This document shows positions 12,449-23,996 of a stretch of 64,000 bases of DNA, in pieces. A program made the position numbers and the translations under genes. Origin of the DNA: Lactuca virosa (lineage: Eukaryota; Streptophyta; Magnoliopsida; Asterales; Asteraceae); contig CAKMRJ010004445.1 of NCBI GenBank assembly GCA_928212115.1, positions 3,760,647-3,824,646 on the forward strand. The letters run 5' to 3'. How positions within the stretch are numbered: position 1 is the stretch's first letter; each line of letters begins with the position of its first letter. The notes below the pieces were generated by a model, which saw only the letters and a list, made by a program, of their open reading frames with translations, made no database searches and was not told where the DNA came from.

Positions 12449-14509
12449 TGTGACAACCGTCAAAATTCGAGACAGTTCTAGATTTGAATAAACATTAGTT
12501 GCACGTATAGGCACGACACATACTAGACTTTGTAACTAGATGCTAAGTTATAATCTACTAAAAACTAGGAAACAAGTAGAAATGAAGGATAATGTACTTA
12601 GATTTCACATTGGTATGTGAATTCTACAACTACTTAACTGTAATGACTATCCATATACGGGTCATTCTTTGACTTGAACATCTTTGCATGAATCATGTAG
12701 ACACATCATGCACTTGACCTAGTGGTATAAATTAGGTCCGAGTCTCGTAGGATCTTAAGTCAAAGTTGAAAACTAGGACTAGTATACTTGATTCCTCAAT
12801 TTCACTTGAATCTCGAAACCACTACATAGAATGCCAATAAACCGATAAAATAAATTACAAACATTATTTATAACTATAAAAGAGTTATAAATACCATAAG
12901 ATAATTTGAAGTCTCAAAGATTCTATTTATTTTGATATCCAAAGATTTACAAACTCTCGAAAAACCCTAAATGCCCTAAAAACCAAAATTTATAAAATTT
13001 GACCTCTAAAATTCAATTAAAATAATTATGAACCTTATAATATCACTTTAATATAATTAAATTCAGGAAAGTATCATCAAGGAAAATAAAAATTAAGTTA
13101 TTAACATTTACCCTTAATTTATAAGTTAAAAATCAATGCTTTATGAATAAAAACTAGGATAAGGTGCATATTTTATAAAAACTTGATATTTTTATAAATA
13201 AATTTGAGATTTTATAAAATTAGCAAGAGAAATCCCCTCTTTCCATTCAAAAAGTCGGACTTCTCACTCACTTACTCACTCTCTCTCTCTCTCTCTATCT
13301 CTTTCTATCTCTCTTACTTGAAAACCCCTAATACTCAATTTCCCCAAAATTGGAATCACTCTCTTACTCTACCTCTCATTCTCTCTCACACTCTTCATCA
13401 CCACCACTCCATCTTCTCTCTTCCTCTCACTATACCCATGGAATTTTCCAGAAAATAAGTCCAAGAACACACCTCAAACTCGAAATCCTCATCATCTTGT
13501 TGTGTTCTTGAAGGTAAAATCGATTTCTACTTCATTTTTCCTTCAAGTTTTGCTATTTTCTTGCACTTTCTCCTTCTTCAACTCCATTATATTGTAAAAT
13601 CATGAACACTTGCTAACACTCACGGTTTTGATGATGATGGTGGTAGGATTTCACCCAAAAACAACATGCATGTTGTAAATGGTGAAATCCAAGAACCAAA
13701 ACCTAAGTCAAAATCAACATAATGCACTTTTCTACAAGTTTTGGGGGAATATCACCACATGCACCCTAAGTTTTCTTTCAAAAAAGATTTTTGGACATTT
13801 CAAACTCATGAATGATCTTCAAACCAACATGCATGTGAAGATCTTCAATCTTAGATGCTAGATGATCAAAGTTTGTTGTTAAAAGCTTTCAAATATGTTC
13901 ATAAAGGATTTATTCCCAAATAAATACCTAAAACTTCTTTTCTGTTCAAATACGATTTTTCCCAGAATCCAAATCACAAAATAAGATGATCTTTAAATTT
14001 TCAGAAAATAATTCATTTTTCTCAAGTTATAAAAATTATTGCAACAAAATTGAGCAATAAATCATATAAAATAGTTTCTGAGGTCCATAAATCTTGGGTA
14101 AATTCGTGGATGACCCTTAAAGTTTATAAACATCTCTCATGAAGTTTCATCAATTTTTCTTACAGTTCCCTATGATTTTTAGTTTTCTTTATGATTAACT
14201 CAAATAAATCATAAAACCAAGTTTCGAGATATTAAAAGAGAATTTCATAATTTTTGCTTCTTCTAGGTCATGTTTAATAATCAGAAAAATAATTTGAGGA
14301 TTTTTCATAATGCATGTCTATTTTTCCATGATTTTTGTGTTTATAATGGACTAAAATAGGGAAAAATAGTTTTGCTCATCCACAATTCATAAAAATTTAC
14401 CAAAAAATCTTATATTACATTAGGATGATATATACAAACTTGGATGATTTTTCTCTTCTGAATGCTATTTTTTTCTATCTTCTTAAGATTAAACATTCAT
14501 AAATCCAAA

Positions 14510-15240
14510 AATCGGAAATGACTCTTGATATTTTTCACATATAATATACAACATCAAATAATTTTACAAACATTTTCAGGAATTATCTTAACTTTTTACT
14601 ATTTATTCTAATATTTATTTATTAAATATACATAAATTAGGAAAATCAGACTCTTATATATGAAAATCACCTTTGCCATTTTTTCCCAGATTATATATGT
14701 TTATTAAAAGTGGAACACCAAGTTTGGACAATTTTGCATACTGTTTTCTATTTATCTTCATTTTTGCTACATTAAACACACAAAAATCATAAAATCGGGT
14801 TACACTATTTGAAAACCAATTTTGATATTTTTCCCAAATTATGTACACTGGATATGAAGTACAAGTTTGGTAATTTTCCTTAAGTGTTTAATAATTATTC
14901 ATGAACTAATTCTTATTTAAGTGAATAAAACAAAGAAAATATCTAACCAGTTTGAAAACAAACTTTTATATTTTTCCCAGCTTTTATATAGTTAATAACA
15001 CTATTACAAAAAGTTTGGGGAATTATTGAAACTGTTTTCTAATTATCTCTATTTTGATAGAATAAATACACAAAAACCTGAAACATTATGTTAAACTGTT
15101 TGAAAATCAGTTTTTATATTTTTCCCAGATTGGATATGTTTTGTAACAGTAGTGCACAAAGTTTGGGGAATTTTTTTAACCGATTGCTGTTTTTCATAAA
15201 TTTTTATCTATTTAGAGAATTAAATATAAGAAAAATGGCT
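14510..15240 (+). repeat. Array of about 150-bp diverged repeats inside the solo LTR
   Basis: Units spaced about 145-155 bp start near 14505, 14655, 14808, 14950 and 15099. Each has TTTGAAAA, then ATATTTTTCCCAG, then AAGTTTGG-AATT. The first is weakest. Further weak units may extend the array on both sides. Confidence 0.7.
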
Positions 15241-16184
15241 ATACATATCTATAATCCATGAAAATTTATCTGGAAGTCTTCTAATACACTTAGAACCCAA
15301 AATCAGAAGTTTAGTAATTTTTATTATCTGTTTAGTATTTTTCATGATTTTATGATTATTCAAGAAATTAAAATGGTGAAAAATAGCTAGACAAATCAAA
15401 AATTCAAGAAAATTTATCTTAACAACTTTGACTTTATTTGAAACTAAAATACAATGGTTGGGAAAGTTTAGAACTAAATTGATTTAGGTTTTGAATATTT
15501 AATCATTGGAACACCTCATAAAATGTTAAATATTAGCATTTCAATAATGAGAATTTTCCACTTAAATTTGTTATATAACAAATTAATTCATAGAAATCTA
15601 AATTTAACAGAAAAATATTTGTATCTTAACAATATTAAATTTTGACACAATATTGGCATAATTCTATTGTATTAGTAGGTATACTAGTGTTAGATTTCGA
15701 TTAGAGACTCACTAGCGTATACCATTATTGTAGGAATCGGTAGTGGTACAAGTGAAACATAGTTCAAGGCACCATTTGCATCATCTCAATGCATTGTGAG
15801 TATTCACGACTCCCCTATTTTTGGTTTTTATGTTTTGGGGTGGAAAAGCATGTCTGAAAAACTATTTATTGTTCGTTGTATTTAAATTGATTTGTATCAA
15901 ACTTGATTGTTATATTTTGCTATGTATGTCTATGCAACACGAAACATAAGGCCTTATCGTCTTAAGTCCCTTGACTTAAACTTTACTCCAACCATTAACT
16001 CTTTGAGCCAATGGTCATTATGGATAGCGCTATTAGGAATTGATAACTCCTCACTCGCCTGATTACTGGAGTGCATGATACAATATAATCTATGGAACGA
16101 TAAGCATAGATCTTGATAGGGCATCAGTCATAGGCTTGGTTGTGAACTCATTGTTTCATATACATACAAACTAGCTTACTTATT

Positions 16185-16450
16185 ATAGCAGCGAACTTTG
16201 TTTCTCATTATAACAACGAACTCTTATTACTCGAAACTTATTTACTTGTCTTAGCAACTAACTTGGTTGCTCCTTGTAACAACGAAATTGTTTGCTCATT
16301 GTAGCAACGAAACTTGTTTACTCGTTTTAGTAACAAACTTTATTTCCCATGAGAATATGAACGTTGCATCTCATTTGGGCAACATACTTTATCTCTCATG
16401 ATGACAACGAACTTTGTCTATGCAAACTTATTTACTCATTTTTGCAATAT
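16185..16450 (+). repeat. Array of about 33-bp repeats inside the solo LTR
   Basis: About eight diverged units of the form TAGCAACGAAACTTGTTTACTCGT. They lie toward the LTR 3' end, about 350 bp from the terminal CA. Confidence 0.7.
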
Positions 16451-16796
16451 ATTTTCATTTATGAAAACTTTTCTCAAAACTTTGATTTCGATTCATGAAA
16501 CCTATATTATTTTTAATCTGTGAGTACTCACCAACTATTTTTATAGTTGACGCTCGTTTTACATGCATTTTCAGGAATCATCTAGTAAGAGGCACATAGA
16601 GACACAACACTCGTAGGAGCATTTGCATGTGTAGTCTTTCAAATACATTGTAATTTATTTTAAAAAGTTGTTCAAAGTCATTGTACATTGTAATTCTTTT
16701 TAAATACTATGGTTGGTGTTATCTTTTCACTTTTGTTGTGAAACCCTTTGTAATGCCACGCCTCGTGTTTCTGCTTTAACGGGGTGTGACAATAAT

Positions 16797-17386
16797 TATT
16801 AAAGTAACTAAAATTTTATAAATTCCCAATCTTAGTTACTTTAGGAAAAATGTGAAAATGGTGCTATTCCATGAAATTGCACTTTGCACCTTGTTAAGTC
16901 GTTAGTGGAGCGTGTGTGGTTAATCGGCACACTAATTTGGGACTGACAATGTGTGGCAAAGGGTTGCTTGATGTTAATCATGGATCAATGGAGTGTGTGT
17001 GGTTAATCGGCACATTGATTAGGTGATTTGTAACATTAAGTGTACCAAGCTAATTTGGATAGTTATTCACACCTTGTTTGTGATCCTCGGCATCCTAGTC
17101 ACAAACTTGAAGGGCATAATCGAGATTTAAACATGCCATTGAAAAGTTCAATGAATCTCAAAAGAATCTAGGAAGTTCAATTCATTTAAAACTTAATAAT
17201 GAATTTCGTTTTTCATGGTGGAAACTGGAAAATCGTCATTTACCTACCTTCAAATATTTTACAATTGGATTACGGCATCCCTCTTCCGAATTGTATAATA
17301 TTGTGTTGGGTCCTAGCCTTAATATCTCATTTTGGGTGTTATATTAAGGATCCTTATCTAATCTAAACTTTGTCTTTCTTTTTCAG
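16797..17386 (+). other. 5' leader of copia B, right part
   Basis: Untranslated leader ahead of the gag ATG. It contains a direct repeat of GTGTGTGGTTAATCGGCACA (16910-16929 and 16986-17005). No long ORF. Confidence 0.6.
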
Positions 17387-18164
17387 ATGTCTTCTAACAC
17401 TGCTTCAAACTCAAATGCTTCTGGCTCTTTCTGCCTCATGAACTTATGTGGGAGGGTCATTTTTGATGGATCGAACATCAATGATTGGATTCGAAACATC
17501 TGAATGGCCATTCGCTACGAGGATAAAGAATATGTTCTCGACAAAGAGCTGAAGGAGATTGATGAATCTACCGCTACGTCCGAACATATTGTTGAGTATA
17601 AGACCCATGAGAAGGACGTGACAAAGGTGTCATGTATTATGATTGCTACCATGACTGTTGAGCTTCAGAAGTCCTATGAGGACTTTTGGCCTTATGAAAT
17701 GCACCAGGATTTGATGGAAAGGTACCATCAGAGTGCTCGGCAGGAGAGGTATGAAATCATAGCCTCCATGATTACTACCAAAATAAAGGATGGAGAGTCT
17801 ATCACGGCCCACTTGCAAAAGATGCAAAGGTTTGTGGACCGCTTGCTAAAGCTGAATGTCAATTTCGATGAAGAATTGGCAATTGACATTATCCTACACT
17901 CTTTACCTCCTTGTTATGATCAGTTTCGTATGACTTATCATATGAACAAGGAGGAGGTGACTCTAAACAAGATTCAAGGTTTTTTAAGGACTGCTGAAAG
18001 TAATCTTAAAGGAAAATCTGTTGTTTCTACTACTACTGTTGTTGCCCCTGTCTTGGCAATTGGACATGGGAAGGGAAAGAAGAGGAAAGCTTCCTCAAAG
18101 AGCCACAAGGGAAAGTCCCATGTTGGATCCTCTTCTAGTGGGTCCAAAGGTGGTCCTGCTACAC
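17387..18164 (+). pseudogene. gag of copia B, N-terminal part
   Basis: ATG 17387 opens a frame with the copia gag pattern: FDGSNINDW near the start, then MIATMTVELQKSYED, GESITAHLQKMQRFVDRL and LHSLPPCYDQF. This is the UBN2-type gag domain. A Lys/Gly-rich tail leads to the zinc knuckle. TGA at 17501 interrupts the frame early. The frame is cut at 18164 by the Athila-like element, and the zinc knuckle resumes about 14.9 kb downstream near 33098. Gag would form the virus-like particle. Confidence 0.85.
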
Positions 18165-20271
18165 TGATATCGCAATAATTATACAAATATTACGAGCGAT
18201 ATTTATGTATTTTTAGCTATATTTTGGTATGATTTAAGATAAAAGGTACTTATAAAGTTTGAAATTCCATTTTACAGCTAAAAATCATTTCTGAAGAAAA
18301 AGGAGAAGAAAATGTGCAAAAATCCGGAAAAAGAAGTGAAAGAAATTACACGAAGAAAAACGAGATCAAAAAGTCAAAGAATTCAAAAAATAGCCGCGCG
18401 TTGGAAAGACGAGAAAACAAAATAAAAATATAAAAAAAAAGAATTTAAATTAATTAATGAGGTTTAATTAAAATAAATTATTGGGAATTAATTATTTAAT
18501 TTCTAAATAATTTATATTAATTAAATTAATTTAATTTAATTTAATTTGCAAAAAGAAAAAAAAAAGAAACAAAAAAAATTCGGATTTAGCCCAAAACCCG
18601 GAGCCCAAACCAGGAGCCCAAACCCGAAGCCCTTATCCATTCTCGCGACCCAGATCCGGAAAACCCGAACCGAATCCGATGTACGCCCCGCGTCCAAATT
18701 CCCTCACAGAAAGATCCAATGTTACCGACCCGACCCAGAGCTCCGACCCGGGTTTAGGATCCGCGTTTTTTTCCGATTATGACGTCATCGACGACGTCAC
18801 TCGGATCCGATCCATGTCCGGCTTCGACCCAGCTCCGACCCGAGCTCCGATTCGTTTTCTCTCACATGAAGATCCGCGTGTCGACCCGGTTTCGACCCAA
18901 AATCCGATCGGTACTATTCATGCCTAAACGACGTCGTTTTGAGTACCAGATTTGCCAATTCCTATTCCATTCCATTTTTAACCATTTTTTCTCCACTTTT
19001 TCCTATTCTAAACCCATTCCTTTCCAACCAATACTCAATAATTCACCACCTTTAAACTTTCCAACCATTTATTCCCATCTTTTTAATTCTTTTGAATTCT
19101 TTTTCATTAGATCCAATCTCAATTTATTTCTTTTTGGTATTTAATTTCTTCCAATTTTTACTATATACCACCATTTTTCACCACACAAAGAGGGGAGAAG
19201 AAATTGAATCATACACTTTGATACACAAATTTCTCCATACAATTTTTCTTACCATATCACCACTATACCAAATTCCACCAACCTTTGAACCACAATTGGG
19301 GATTCAAGAGTCAAAAAGCTAAGGAATTGAAGATTGCAGTGGCATTGGGACTACATCGGTTTGTTTTATCGACATGTTTACATTCTATATGTTTTCTATG
19401 TATGTTGTAACCTTAATTATGAGCTAAATTCTCTTTGCTTTCACTTGGATAATGAAACCTTGAAAATATGATTTGATTTATATTATTCGGATATCAATTG
19501 TTATTTATTTTATCATGCATATTTGATCATTTATTTGTATATGTTAAGTTTTTGTAATTAATTTTCCCATAACTAAGTTATATTTTAAAAGATCACTTTA
19601 ATTATATTATCTTGAATCATAAATTTTTCATAACCATTGATATTATGACTAGAAAGGACAATATTCTAGGAATTGGGCAAAATAAAATACTAAAAATTTA
19701 ACATGTATATTTATATCGTACGACCAACTTACGATTCCTATTTGTTTTACTACCACTAAAATGAATAGTTTGATCAAAGTTTGCATGATACGAATTAATT
19801 ATTGTTAATAAAATTGTTAATTGCATGACAATTGTTTTTAATTAATTTATTATCAAAACGGTAAAAAATTTAGATCATGATTTTTAACCATTTTAGAAAT
19901 CGGTAAATAACTAATAATATCCATTGCACTTAATATAAATCATTCATTACTAAAAGGTGGAATTAAATCTAAGTGAAAGCATCCTTATCATTCTTGATTC
20001 TTAAAAACCAATCTTGTTCTCTATTTTTTATTCACACTTAAAATTCTCATTATTGTCTGTTACTAGAAATTTCCCCAAGTTACTTATCTTTTAAATTAAT
20101 TAAGCGACAAATAGTCTAATATTAAATCATACTCGTTTCCCAAGTGTTCGATATCCGTTCTTACCATGCTATATTACAAATTCAATTAGGTACACTTGCC
20201 TAAGTCGATAGTAAATTCTAGTATCGGTAATTTCAACCTTATAAATTAAGACTAGATAAATTTACACATCA
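18165..20271 (+). repeat. 5' LTR of the Athila-like element
   Basis: 2,107 bp, bounded by TGATATCGC and ACACATCA and followed by the PBS. It is nearly identical to the 3' LTR (30916-33045, 2,130 bp). Most differences are single-base length changes in homopolymers. The TATA box seen in the 3' LTR (TATAAATA) reads TATATA here, through loss of two A. Confidence 0.93.
18780..18933 (+). promoter_or_regulatory. ACGT-core cluster in the 5' LTR
   Basis: TGACGTCA (18780-18787) is followed 5 bp later by GACGTCAC (18793-18800), with AAACGACGTCGTTT near 18926-18939. These are palindromic ACGT cores of the kind bound by plant bZIP proteins of the TGA group. The spacing resembles an as-1-like double site. 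Binding is inferred, not shown. Confidence 0.5.
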
Positions 20272-20277
20272 AGTTTT

Positions 20278-20295
20278 TGGCGCCGTTGCCGGGGA
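20278..20295 (+). promoter_or_regulatory. PBS, tRNA-Asp type (first copy)
   Basis: TGGCGCCGTTGCCGGGGA lies 6 bp after the LTR. This is the usual primer-binding site of Athila/Tat-group elements. The same 18 bases recur at 23357-23374. Confidence 0.9.
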
Positions 20296-20905
20296 AACGG
20301 TTTTATTTGGTTTAGTCTTATGTTTGTTAGTTAACGTAAAAAAAAAAAAAAAAAATTTAAATTTTTTTTTCATTTTTAAAAGAAATATTAAAAACAAAAT
20401 TAATAAAAAAAAAGACGAAATGATTTAAATATTAATTTACTTATTAAAAATTTTAAAAAAAAATTTTAAAAAAAAAATTTAAAAAAAAAAAATTATTATA
20501 TTTTTTTTCTTTTAATTTAGTATTGCATAAATTTCCTTAGTTGTAAGTTAATTATAGGTTGTTAAATTTCCTTAGTTAATTATAGATTGTTAAATTTACT
20601 TATTAAAAAAAATTAAAAATTAAAAAAAATGGTATCAGAGCCATGTTTATATTGCATGAATAACCTTATTTAATTCGCGTGTAATACGAGTAATTCTACT
20701 TACCAGAACAGAGTTTGAAATTGGTACGTTGGTTTTGGTTGCTGGATTTCAGAAAAGTTATATTTATAATATACACGAAATGATCCTGCCTCCGGCTGCC
20801 TCTCTCTGTCTGTTCTCTATTTGATAGTCAAAGTATTACACAAAAATTAAATAAATAATTTATGCAATATAATCAATTCAATTTAAGATAGAATTTCCCT
20901 AATAT
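20296..20905 (+). other. Athila leader, first copy, with tRNA-Met PBS-like site
   Basis: Low-complexity A/T tracts (20338-20500) are followed by TGGTATCAGAGCCATG at 20630-20645. That matches the initiator tRNA-Met primer site used by copia and many Ty3 elements. The leader continues without an ORF to the gag ATG. Confidence 0.7.
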
Positions 20906-21946
20906 ATGACCCGAAGTTCAAATTTCACTTTCGTTCCACCTTTAGAAGAGCCCGAACGCACGTTTCATCAACTAATCCGAGAAAATCAAACAATGACCGA
21001 TCTAGCCCTCCTTTCATTAGAGGATATACAAGCCGTACTAGAGACGGAGATGATCATGGAGTCATTCGTCCAGCGATACCAGCCCAAACAAATTTCGAAT
21101 TAAAAGGACAATTTCTTCACCTTCTACGAGAAAACTCCTTTTGCCGGAAGAGAAGATGAAGATGCGAACCAACATGTCGAAGCTGTACTCGAAATAACTG
21201 ACTACTTCAACATTGTTGGAGTAAGCAAAGATGCAGTCATGCTTAGAGTGTTTCCAATAACCCTACAAGGCGTGCAAAACGTTGGATAAAATCTGAACCT
21301 ACGATTCCACATGGGGAAGGTTTAAGATCAAAAATTTCTCAAACAATTTAGCCCCACCAGCAAAATTGCGAAGATGAAAATGAAAATTCAAAATTTTCAG
21401 CAGCTTGAAGATGAGACACTGTATGATGCTTGGGGACCGTTATAAAGAAATGCTGCAAAATTGTCGACAACATGATCTAACTCCACATCAGGTCGTGCAG
21501 ACTTTCTATAACGGGATCGATGTTTGTACCGTCAGTTAGTTGACTCTCAAGGACCCATTCCTAAGAAAAATCCAGCTGACGGGAAAGCAATAATCGAGGA
21601 ACTCGCCCAAACACTCAATCAAGTGGCATTCTTCACGAGATTCATCTTTCCGAAAAAGATCAACAGGAGAAGAGCTCAGATGGCTTGGCAGCATTAAATG
21701 CAAAATTGGATGCATTAGGAAGAGACTTGAAAAAGGTCAATCAGACAATTCATGCTATCCAAGTCGGCTGTGACAACTGTAGTGGACCACATCTTGAAAA
21801 GATGTCCATTAGATCAAGATGGGAATCAAAAGGTTTGATGTATGCTACTCATCTGGAGATAGATACGATGACAGGAAGCCTCGGAAACAACTGGCAACCA
21901 TTCGATGACTACACGGAAGGAAATGGAGATGCAAGGGAAATGGAGA
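20906..21946 (+). pseudogene. Athila gag, first copy, full of indels, ends at N gap
   Basis: It is collinear with 23997-25039 but has many one-base insertions and deletions: an extra A at 21132, a lost base near 21275, an extra G near 21434, and others. The ORF breaks after about 65 codons. Such errors in homopolymers look like raw long-read sequence more than like natural decay. The last part keeps an unshifted zinc-knuckle start, CDNCSGPH, that is shifted in the second copy. Confidence 0.8.
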
Positions 21947-21959
21947 NNNNNNNNNNNNN
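21947..21959. other. Assembly gap (13 N)
   Basis: Thirteen undetermined bases. The 3.06 kb on its left (18888-21946) corresponds base for base, apart from small indels, to the 3.08 kb on its right (21960-25039). Confidence 0.99.
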
Positions 21960-23350
21960 GGTTTCGACCCAAAATCCGATCGGTACTATTCATTGCCTAA
22001 ACGACGTCGTTTTGAGTACCAGATTTGCCAATTCCGATTCCATTCCATTTTTAACCATTTTTCTCCACTTTTTCCTATTCTAAACCCATTCCTTTCCAAC
22101 CAATACTCAATAATTCACCACCTTTAAACTTTCCAACCATTTATTCCCATCTTTTAATTCTTTTGAATTCTTTTCATTAGATCCAATCTCAATTTATTTC
22201 TTTTGGTATTTAATTCTTCCAATTTTTACTATAAATACCACCATTTTTCACCACAAAGAGAAGAGAAGAAATTGAATCATACACTTTGATACACAAATTT
22301 CTCCATACAATTTCTTACCATATCACCACTATACCAAATTCCACCCAACCTTTGAACCACAATGGGGATTCAAGAGTCAAAAGCTAAGGAATTGAAGATT
22401 GCAGTGGCATTAGGGACTACATCGGGTTTGTTTTATCGACATGTTTAACATTCTCAATATGTTTTCTATGTATGTTGTAACCTTAATTATGAGCTAAATT
22501 CTCTTTGCTTTCACTTGGATAATGAAACCTTGAAAATATGATTTGATTTTATTATTCGGATATTAATTGTTATTTATTTTATCATGCATATTTGATTTTC
22601 ATTATTGTATATGTTAAGTTTTTGTAATTAATTTTCCCATAACTAAGTTAATATTTTAAAAGATCACTTTAATTATATTATCTTGAATCATAAATTTTTC
22701 ATAACCATTGATATTTATGACTAGTAAAGGACATATTCTAGGAATTGGGCAAAATAAAATACTAAAAATTTAACATGTATATTTTATATCGTACGACCAA
22801 CTTACGATTCCTATTTGTTTTACTACCACTAAAATGAATAGTTTGATCAAATGTTTGCATGATACGAATTAATTATGTTAATAAAATTGTTAATTGCATG
22901 ACAATTGTTTTAATTAATTTATTATCAAAACGGTAAAAAAATTTAGATCATGATTTTTAACCAATTTTAGAAATCGGTAAATAACTAAATATCCATTGCA
23001 CTTAATATAAATCATTCATACTAAAGGTGGAATTAAATCTAAGTGAAAGCATCCTTATCATTCTTGATTCTTAAAAACCAATTCTTGTTCTATATTTATT
23101 CTACACTTTAATTGTTAAAATTCTCATTATTGTCTTGTTACTAGAAATTCCCCCAAGTTACTTATCTTTTAAGTTAATTAGCGACAAATAGTCTAATATT
23201 AAATCATACTCGTTTCCCCAAGTGTTCGACATCCGTTCTTACCATTGCTATATTACAAATTCAATTAGGTACACTTGCCTAAGTCGATAGTAAATTCTAG
23301 TATCGGTAATTTCAACCTTATAAATTTAAGACTAGATAAATTACACATCA
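21960..23350 (+). repeat. Repeated 3' part of the Athila LTR after the gap
   Basis: It begins in mid-LTR at the equivalent of 18888 and runs to the LTR end ACACATCA. The TATA box is present as TATAAATA, as in the 3' LTR. It is probably the true 5' LTR read again in a second contig. Confidence 0.9.
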
Positions 23351-23356
23351 AGTTTT

Positions 23357-23374
23357 TGGCGCCGTTGCCGGGGA
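23357..23374 (+). promoter_or_regulatory. PBS, tRNA-Asp type (second copy)
   Basis: The same 18 bases as at 20278-20295, 6 bp after the LTR end. A tRNA-Met-like site, TGGTATCAGAGCCATG, follows at 23719-23734 in the leader. Confidence 0.9.
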
Positions 23375-23996
23375 AACGGTTTTATTTGGTTTAGTCTTAT
23401 TGTTTGTTAGTTAACGTAAAAAAAAAAAAAAAAAATTTAAATTTTTTTTTCATTTTTAAAAAGAAAATATTAAAAACAAAATTAATAAAAAAAAAGACGA
23501 AATTGATTTAAAATATTAATTTTACTTATTAAAAATTTTAAAAAAAAAATTTTAAAAAAAAAAAATTTAAAAAAAAAAAATTATTATATTTTTTTTCTTT
23601 TAATTTAGTATTGCATAAATTTCCTTAGTTGTAAGTTAATTATAGGTTGTTAAATTTCCTTAGTTAATTATAGATTGTTAAATTTACTTTAAAAAAAAAT
23701 TTAAAAAATTAAAAAAAATGGTATCAGAGCCATGTTTATATTGCATGAATAACCTTATTTAATTCGCGTGTAATACGAGTAATTCTACTTACCAGAACAG
23801 AGTTTGGAATTGGTACGTTGGTTTTGGTTGCTGGATTTCAGAAAAGTTATATTTATAATATACACCGAAATGATCCTGCCTCCCGGCTGCCTCTCTCTGT
23901 CTGTTCTCTATTTGATAGTCAAAGTATTACACAAAAATTAAATAAATAATTTATGCAATATAATCAATTCAATTTAAGATAGAATTTCCCTAATAT

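Larger units (their letters stand above)
12449..16791 (+). repeat. 4.3-kb solo LTR of a Ty3-type element
   Basis: It starts TGTGACAACC, ends GGGGTGTGACA, and is flanked on both sides by ATAAT (12444-12448 and 16792-16796), a perfect 5-bp target duplication. The 4,343 bp have no coding capacity, PBS or polypurine tract, so this is one LTR left by LTR-LTR recombination. The ends and several inner stretches (TTTTCAGAAAATAA, CTCACCAACT) resemble the LTR at 59198-61926, so both belong to related families. It contains a CT-rich tract (13274-13316) and two tandem arrays listed separately. Confidence 0.88.

Noticed and set aside
16185..16450. CRISPR-like regular short repeats
   Set aside because: Units are diverged and contiguous without unique spacers, inside a plant LTR.
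18546..19144. ORFs of 78-121 codons in the Athila LTR, repeated at 31429-31894
   Set aside because: They are LTR-internal, Pro/Arg- or Phe/Ser-rich from base composition, overlap each other in different frames, and are matched only because the LTRs are copies.
20630..20645. tRNA gene hint from TGGTATCAGAGC
   Set aside because: It is a primer-binding sequence; no cloverleaf surrounds it. The same applies to 38482, 58208 and 61930.
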